Source of the DNA: Streptomyces sp. NBC_00683
GTDB taxonomy: Bacteria; Actinomycetota; Actinomycetes; Streptomycetales; Streptomycetaceae
Reading direction: 5' to 3'
Assembly: GCF_036226745.1 (NCBI RefSeq)
Contig: NZ_CP109013.1
Span: 7,998,001 to 8,062,000 of the forward strand
DNA length: 64,000 bases
Made by a program: the position numbers and the translations under genes. Shown here one piece after another: positions 58,860 to 64,000 of this stretch. Positions within the stretch are counted from its first letter, which is position 1. Each line of letters starts with the position of its first letter. The notes beneath the pieces are model-generated. The model did not search any database and had not been told where the DNA came from. It saw only the letters and a list, made by a program, of their open reading frames with translations.

Positions 58860-60554
58860 TCAGCCGGCGTCGACCAGACCGTGCGCCGGCACGGTCACCG
58901 TACGGGCGCCGGCACGGCCGCCCAGGACGACCTTGCGCAGCGCGCTGTTGTTGCCGAGGTTCGTCTCCTTCAGCCGCTTCTCGGGGTTGGCCAGCACCTG
59001 GATGTAGTAGGTGCCGTTGGGCAGCCCGGTGATGTCGAAGGACTGGCCGGGAAGGTCCTGCGTGTACGTGTCACCGGAGCCGACATCGAGCACCTCCCGT
59101 ACGGAGATCGAGTTCTCCTGGCCGCACGCGGTGGACAGATCGGTGTTGTCCGGGTGCCAGTTGGCGTTCTTCACCGTGTAGTCGACGGCGTCCGTGTTGG
59201 CCAGGCAGAAGGCCTCCTTGCCGCTGCGGACGGTCTCCTTCTTGTCGGCCTTGAGCAGCCGGTAGCTCGCGAAGTCCGTGAAGTGCCAGTGCTCGTGACC
59301 CGGACGGGGGTCCCACTCCATGGTGCCGGTCGGTGTGTAGCCGACCTGCTTGCCCGAGGCGTCGTAGAAGTACTGGTAGGCGTCCATCAGCGCCTTGCCC
59401 GGAGCCCGGAAGCCGTCCACCACCAGCTGCGCGGGGCCCGCGTTCCACACATTGGCGCTGAACGCCAGGTAGTCCTTGCCCGGAGCGTCCGCGTCGCCCT
59501 CGGCGATGGTGATGCCGTAGGCGGGCAGCGAACGGAGGTCGGGCTTGGGTACGTCCGGGACCGCGGCCCGGCCGGCCGGCCGCTTCGCGTTGGGGCGGGC
59601 GGCGGGCGCCTGCCGGGAACCGTCCGTCCTCCCCGGACCGTCACCCGCCTGCGCGGACCGGAAGCCCTCCCGCTTGACCGCCCAGGGCAGCGCCGCCGGC
59701 GCGGGCGCGTAAGGGCCGTGGCCCACGTTGTACGAGGGACCCGCGCCGCTGGTGGCCGCCGCGGGCGCGGGCGTGCGTACGGCCGCGTGGCCCGAGTGCC
59801 CGGCCATGTGGGAGGCATGGGCGTCGGTCGACCGGGCGCCCGCGTTCTCCTCCCAGCTGCGCTCGCGCACGGTCACCTTGACCGTCTGCGGCTTGTCCGC
59901 GATGCCGAACAGGTCGCGATAGGTCTTGGTCACCGACACCTTCGCGGTGTACTTCCCGGCGGGGAGTGCGACCGGCGTCGAGGAGTAGCCCGCGTACGTG
60001 TTGGCCGCCCAGCCGTTCTCGACACCCCAGACCGAGCCGAGCGTGAACGGATTCACGGGACAGCTCTCGGGGTACTTCGACGTGGCCGGCGCGTCGGGGC
60101 GGACCCGTCCCGACGCGTTGTTCGGGCAGAACGACTCCGTCTTGTCGACCACGGTCTTGCCCGCGGCGTTCGTGACGGTGACGCGGACGAAGTCCGACAG
60201 CCCCGTGAAGTCCTTCACGAGCCCCTTGGGCAGGACCTTGGTGCGGGTCTTCTTCCCCACGCGGATGATCTGTGTGGCGACGACCGGGTCCTTGTAGGAC
60301 GAGCGGGTCACCTTCAGTTCCAGAGGGGCCTTCGTGGCGGTGAGGTACGTACCGAGATCCAGGTAGACACCGGGCTCCTCCTTCCACGAGTCGAGCGTCA
60401 CCGATGCCGAAGCGGCGATCAGGCCGAGCTCCGGAACGGGCTGTGCCTTCTTGGCGTCAGGTGCCGCGGCGGCGACGCCGGCGATCACGGTGATCGCCGC
60501 GGCGGCGGCGACGGCCGGTCGCCAGAGCCGGCTGCGGGGGGTTCTGGTGGTCAT
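58860..60554 (-). CDS. Secreted lysyl-oxidase-like copper protein
   Basis: 564 residues with an N-terminal signal peptide (RPAVAAAAAITVIAGVAAAAP). The C-terminal about 220 residues contain G-H-E-H-W-H-F-T-D-F, the copper-binding His motif of lysyl oxidases. N-terminal about 230 residues look like beta-rich repeats (VRVTVTNAAGKTV). Between them lies a long Ala/Pro/Arg-rich linker. It would oxidise primary amines to aldehydes outside the cell. The quinone cofactor needs a Lys and a Tyr, which must be checked by alignment. ATG at 60554 is taken. A hairpin follows. Confidence 0.85.
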   Translation of the reverse strand: MTTRTPRSRLWRPAVAAAAAITVIAGVAAAAPDAKKAQPVPELGLIAASASVTLDSWKEEPGVYLDLGTYLTATKAPLELKVTRSSYKDPVVATQIIRVGKKTRTKVLPKGLVKDFTGLSDFVRVTVTNAAGKTVVDKTESFCPNNASGRVRPDAPATSKYPESCPVNPFTLGSVWGVENGWAANTYAGYSSTPVALPAGKYTAKVSVTKTYRDLFGIADKPQTVKVTVRERSWEENAGARSTDAHASHMAGHSGHAAVRTPAPAAATSGAGPSYNVGHGPYAPAPAALPWAVKREGFRSAQAGDGPGRTDGSRQAPAARPNAKRPAGRAAVPDVPKPDLRSLPAYGITIAEGDADAPGKDYLAFSANVWNAGPAQLVVDGFRAPGKALMDAYQYFYDASGKQVGYTPTGTMEWDPRPGHEHWHFTDFASYRLLKADKKETVRSGKEAFCLANTDAVDYTVKNANWHPDNTDLSTACGQENSISVREVLDVGSGDTYTQDLPGQSFDITGLPNGTYYIQVLANPEKRLKETNLGNNSALRKVVLGGRAGARTVTVPAHGLVDAG

Positions 60555-60687
60555 CGTTCCTCGATTTCCGAGCGCCCTGTGGGCAGTGGAGGATCTTTTC
60601 CTGTGAGAGCCGAGGAAGGGCCCCGGAGGTTGTCCGGCGGCTCATGAGTCACGGATCGTTGGCCGAAAGCCGGTCGTACGGTGTGGA

Positions 60688-63324
60688 ATGAGACGTTGTC
60701 CTGCCGTTTCCGACCCGAACGCCCAGGACGTGTGTTACGCGGAGCCGGGCCCCGGGGGCTTCGTCCCGCGCCGGCTCACGACGCTGCGCCGCCCGTACCC
60801 GGACCGGCCGGCTCCGGGCTTCTGCGCGGGGCACGGAGGTGCCGGTGGTGAAGGGGTGGCGCATGCTGGTGGTGTGACCTGGAGACCCGATGTCGGCCGG
60901 GCACCGGGCGGCCCGTCTCTGGTGCTCGCCCAGGCTGTCGTCAGTGCGATCGAGGCCGTCGGCGGGTACGCCGGCGGCATCTACCTGCGCTCCCGCACTC
61001 CGGGGCTGCTCCTGATGGCGGTCCTCGCCGGGCTTCCCGCTCCCTTGATGCGCCCCTGGTGGCGCATGCATGTGAACCGTCCCTTCCCGGTGGCCGAGGC
61101 GTACCGCTCGGGCAGGCCCGTGTACCTCGGCGACGCCGAGGACGCCATGCGGCGCTTTCCGCAGCTCATGGCGGGTCTGCCGTTCCCCTTCGGGTCGCTG
61201 TACGTACCCGTCAGGAGCGGGCGCACCATCGTCGGTGTGCTCGTCGTGCTGCGCTACGCCACCCGCGGGGAACCGGTCGGCGGGGCCGACCGCAACAGGC
61301 TGCAGCGCATCGCGGAACATCTCGGCGCCGACATCGCGGAGCTGGAGAGGAACGGTCACCGGGCCGAGTGGGAAGGCGACCCCATGACCGTCCGGCTGCC
61401 CGCGGAAACCGCGCAGCCGATGCGGATCGGCCACTTCGACTGGGACCTCGCCACCGGAGCGGTCACCGCGGACGACGAGGCGTGCCTGATCCTCGGCACC
61501 GAGACGGCGGACCTCCACCCGGACACCGTGGAGGCGCTGACCGCCCGGCTGCTGCCGGAGGACGTGTGCGGACTGTGGACGCTGGGCAGCCGGGCCGCAC
61601 GGTCGGCACAGCCGCACGTACGCCGGATGCGGCTGCGCGGCCCCGACGGCCGGTCGCTCCTGCTCGAGCTCTCGGGCCACGGGCCCGGCGCCGGGCAAGC
61701 ACACCGTCTGACCGGTGTCCTGCTCGACCCGGGTGCCGAGCCCGTCGTCCCGGAGGCGGCCGACCGGATCCCGCGCGGCGTGCTCTCCCACGACCGGCTC
61801 GGACGGATCACGTACGTCAACCGGCTGGGGGAGGACATCCTCGGGCACAGACGGGCGGAGCTGGTCGGCCGGCTCCTGTGGGACGTGTTGCCCTGGCTCG
61901 CGCACCCCGCTTACGAGGACCACCACCGGGCGGCCCTCTTCTCCGACGCCCCCGTGCACTTCCGCGCCCAACGCAACCCGACCGAATGGCTGTCCGTGGC
62001 GATGTACCCGGGCCGCGACGGGGTCACGGTCACCGTCCTCCCCGCGCCGCAGCCCGACTACGCACCGCACTCCGTCGGCACACCGGGTGCGGGCCTCGGT
62101 TCCGCCGCCGACCGCGCCACCGTCCTGTACCGTCCGGTCGCCCTGGCCATCGCGCTGACGGAGGCCGTCACGGCCCGACAGGTGTCCGCCGTGGTCACGG
62201 AGGAACTGCTGCCCGCCTTCGGCGGCAGACAGCTGGCCATCTACCTGCAGAACGAGGGGCGCCTCTACCTGGCGTGGGAGACGGGTTTCCCGAAGGGCTT
62301 CCTGGACCGCTTCGACGGCGTCGGGCTCGACGCCCACATCCCGGGCGTGGACACGCTCACGACAGGCCGGCCACTGTTCTTCGAGTCCATGGAGAAGCTG
62401 GGGGCCTCCTACCCCGGCATCCCCATGGACACGAGCGTCGGCGCCCGCGCCTTCCTGCCGCTCATCGCCTCCGGTCGGCCGGTCGGCTCGTGCATCCTCG
62501 GCTTCGACCAGCCGCGGGGCTTCAGCCCCGAGGAGCGCACCGTGCTCACCGCCCTGGCCGGGCTCATCGCCCAGGCGCTCCAACGGGCCCAGCGCTACGA
62601 CACCGAAGCCGCCCTGGCGCGCGGACTGCAGGACGCCCTGCTGCCGCACCGGCTCCCCGTGGTCGAGGGCGTCGACACCGTCGGGCGCTACCTCTCCGGC
62701 ACCCAGGGCATGGAGGTGGGCGGAGACTGGTACGACGTCATCGAGACCGGCAGCGGGCTGGCCCTGGTCATCGGGGACGTACAGGGGCACGGTGTCGCAG
62801 CAGCCGCGACCATGGGCCAACTGCGCAGCGCTGTAAGGGCGTTCGCCCTCAGCGGGCACGACCCCCAGGAGATCATGAGCGCCACCAACCGGCTGCTCAT
62901 CGACCTGGATCCGGGCCAGTTCGCCAGTTGCTGCTACGTCGTCCTCGACCCCGGCACCGGCTTCACCCAGGCCGTACGGGCGGGCCACCCCCAGCCCGTA
63001 CTGCGCCACCCCGACGGCCGGACCGAGGTCCTGGACCTTCCGGGCGGCGTCGTGCTCGGCGTCGACCCCGAGGCGTCGTATCCGGTGACCGAACTGCACC
63101 TCACCCCGGGCGCCGTGCTCGCCCTGTTCACCGACGGACTCGTGGAGAAGTCGGGAGAGGACATCGACGAGGGGATCGAGCGTCTGCGCAGCACCCTCGC
63201 CGATGTGAGCCACGCGCCCCTCGCCGAGATGGCGGACCGGGTCATCGGGCAGGCGATCCAGGACGAGGACCGGCCCGACGACATCGCGCTCCTGCTGGCC
63301 GCCTGCGGGGTGTCGCCCGGCTGA
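60688..63324 (+). CDS. SpoIIE phosphatase with GAF and PAS domains
   Basis: Up to 878 residues. A first GAF-like region (about 80-220), PAS (about 350-450, with GVLSHDRLGRITYVN), a second GAF (about 480-640) and the SpoIIE core (about 655-870, with EVGGDWYDVIE, IGDVQGHG and DDIALLLA). No membrane helix or HATPase is seen, unlike the other SpoIIE gene at 54557. The start is uncertain: the first 56 residues have little protein character, and a GTG at 60856 fits the domain start better. It lies 22 bases upstream of a PP2C-like gene. Confidence 0.85.
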   Translation: MRRCPAVSDPNAQDVCYAEPGPGGFVPRRLTTLRRPYPDRPAPGFCAGHGGAGGEGVAHAGGVTWRPDVGRAPGGPSLVLAQAVVSAIEAVGGYAGGIYLRSRTPGLLLMAVLAGLPAPLMRPWWRMHVNRPFPVAEAYRSGRPVYLGDAEDAMRRFPQLMAGLPFPFGSLYVPVRSGRTIVGVLVVLRYATRGEPVGGADRNRLQRIAEHLGADIAELERNGHRAEWEGDPMTVRLPAETAQPMRIGHFDWDLATGAVTADDEACLILGTETADLHPDTVEALTARLLPEDVCGLWTLGSRAARSAQPHVRRMRLRGPDGRSLLLELSGHGPGAGQAHRLTGVLLDPGAEPVVPEAADRIPRGVLSHDRLGRITYVNRLGEDILGHRRAELVGRLLWDVLPWLAHPAYEDHHRAALFSDAPVHFRAQRNPTEWLSVAMYPGRDGVTVTVLPAPQPDYAPHSVGTPGAGLGSAADRATVLYRPVALAIALTEAVTARQVSAVVTEELLPAFGGRQLAIYLQNEGRLYLAWETGFPKGFLDRFDGVGLDAHIPGVDTLTTGRPLFFESMEKLGASYPGIPMDTSVGARAFLPLIASGRPVGSCILGFDQPRGFSPEERTVLTALAGLIAQALQRAQRYDTEAALARGLQDALLPHRLPVVEGVDTVGRYLSGTQGMEVGGDWYDVIETGSGLALVIGDVQGHGVAAAATMGQLRSAVRAFALSGHDPQEIMSATNRLLIDLDPGQFASCCYVVLDPGTGFTQAVRAGHPQPVLRHPDGRTEVLDLPGGVVLGVDPEASYPVTELHLTPGAVLALFTDGLVEKSGEDIDEGIERLRSTLADVSHAPLAEMADRVIGQAIQDEDRPDDIALLLAACGVSPG

Positions 63325-63346
63325 CCGGGCCGGATAGGTTCGTCGG

Positions 63347-64000
63347 ATGGGTATGGAGCGCGCACGAACCGTGCGGGGTGTCACGACCCCGGGATGTGCC
63401 GAGTGCGACGGCACGGTCGCCCCCGACGGCCACTGCTGGGACTGCGGTGCGGCGCAGCCGGCGTTCCGTTCGCACGTGGAGATCACCGCGGACATCGGTG
63501 CGGCGGCGGTCAGCGACCGCGGCCGACGGCGGGCGATCAATGCGGACGCCATGGTGCTGGCCACGGCCGGCCGGTGGACGATCGGCGTCGTCTGCGACGG
63601 CGTGTCGATGTCACCGCGGGCCGAGCGCGCCGCGAAGGTCGCGGCCGACGTCGGCGCGAGGTGGCTGACGATGCGTCTGAGCGCCGGAGCCCTGCCGGAG
63701 ACCGCCCTCGACGACGCCGCCGTCCGCGCGGCGCACGCGGTTGCGGCCCTGGCCGTGACGAAGGACGCCGCCCCGGCCTGCACCTATGTCGCCGGCATCG
63801 CAGGTCCGCAGGGCATCTGGAGTTCCTGGATCGGCGACAGCCGCGCCTACTGGCTCCCGGACGAGGGGCCGGGAATGGCGTTGACCGAGGACGACACCGG
63901 TGAGCACGAGGCGCTCTCCACCTGGCTGGGAGCGGACGCGGGAGAACCGGCGCCGCAGGTACGGAGCTACCGGCCGTCGGTGCCCGGCCGCCTCCTGCTG
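63347..64000 (+). CDS. PP2C-like Ser/Thr phosphatase with zinc ribbon (partial)
   Basis: The frame is open from ATG 63347 to the window edge, 218 codons, and is cut there. It opens with C-A-E-C and C-W-D-C, a CxxC-x8-CxxC zinc ribbon. The PP2C-like part follows: EITADIGAAAVSDRGRRRAINADA, then VVCDGVSMSP (Asp metal ligand) and SSWIGDSRAYWL. Proteins of this kind occur beside FHA/vWA/Ser-Thr-kinase genes in Streptomyces, so more signalling genes may follow outside the window. The second ATG at 63353 is an alternative start. Confidence 0.85.
   Translation, partial: MGMERARTVRGVTTPGCAECDGTVAPDGHCWDCGAAQPAFRSHVEITADIGAAAVSDRGRRRAINADAMVLATAGRWTIGVVCDGVSMSPRAERAAKVAADVGARWLTMRLSAGALPETALDDAAVRAAHAVAALAVTKDAAPACTYVAGIAGPQGIWSSWIGDSRAYWLPDEGPGMALTEDDTGEHEALSTWLGADAGEPAPQVRSYRPSVPGRLLL

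Noticed and set aside
60649..63783. A 1044-codon frame on the minus strand
   Set aside because: It lies opposite the SpoIIE gene and has no domain or balanced composition. It is a shadow caused by high third-position G+C.

Overview
The window looks like a chromosomal stretch from a Streptomyces or close actinomycete. Base composition is very G+C rich, GTG and TTG starts are common, and the gene families (SpoIIE-type phosphatases, DUF574 methyltransferases, an AfsR/SARP-like regulator, ABC sugar uptake genes without their own ATPase) fit that genus. No rRNA, tRNA, CRISPR array, insertion sequence or phage gene was recognised. Function names rest on motifs read by eye; no database search was possible.

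Region 1 (about 1-11.6 kb) is the most distinctive. It appears to be a C7-cyclitol (valienamine/acarbose-type) biosynthetic cluster. A minus-strand operon runs from a small dimeric-barrel-like protein through a sedoheptulose-7-phosphate cyclase (2-epi-5-epi-valiolone synthase type), a GlgC-like nucleotidyltransferase, a ROK sugar kinase, an RmlD-like reductase and a two-domain VOC protein to an MFS exporter whose reading frame continues without a stop into a family-2 glycosyltransferase. An isopenicillin-N-synthase-like oxygenase ends the run, and a starch-synthase-like glycosyltransferase faces it. Several junctions overlap, so translation is probably coupled. No aminotransferase is seen, and the cluster may continue beyond the left edge.

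Region 2 (11.6-28 kb) is mostly housekeeping and carbon use. It holds argG with an apparently leaderless promoter inside an ARG-box-like sequence, a ManD-type dehydratase, an AAA-type kinase diverging from a methyltransferase, a long-form GAPDH, a MarR/MFS efflux pair with a shared dyad, a secreted family PL11 rhamnogalacturonan lyase and a UvrA paralogue.

Region 3 (26.7-36.6 kb) looks like organosulfur scavenging. A TauD-type dioxygenase and a cytosolic sulfatase form one operon behind a 27-bp dyad. A ROK regulator follows, then a peptide-type ABC importer preceded by a 23-codon Cys-containing leader peptide of the kind found before actinobacterial sulfur genes.

Region 4 (36.7-47.7 kb) holds an AurF-like diiron oxygenase with a ferredoxin-ferredoxin reductase partner behind a perfect TetR-type palindrome, a large SARP/ATPase regulator and a sugar ABC importer.

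Region 5 (47.7-54.5 kb) combines a UbiA prenyltransferase, a type III polyketide synthase, an ICMT-type methyltransferase, an FAD oxidoreductase and, further on, an MMPL exporter. This resembles a phenolic-lipid locus of the srsABC kind.

Region 6 (54.5-64 kb) carries two multidomain SpoIIE phosphatases, two methyltransferases, a secreted lysyl-oxidase-like copper protein and the start of a PP2C-like phosphatase cut by the right edge.
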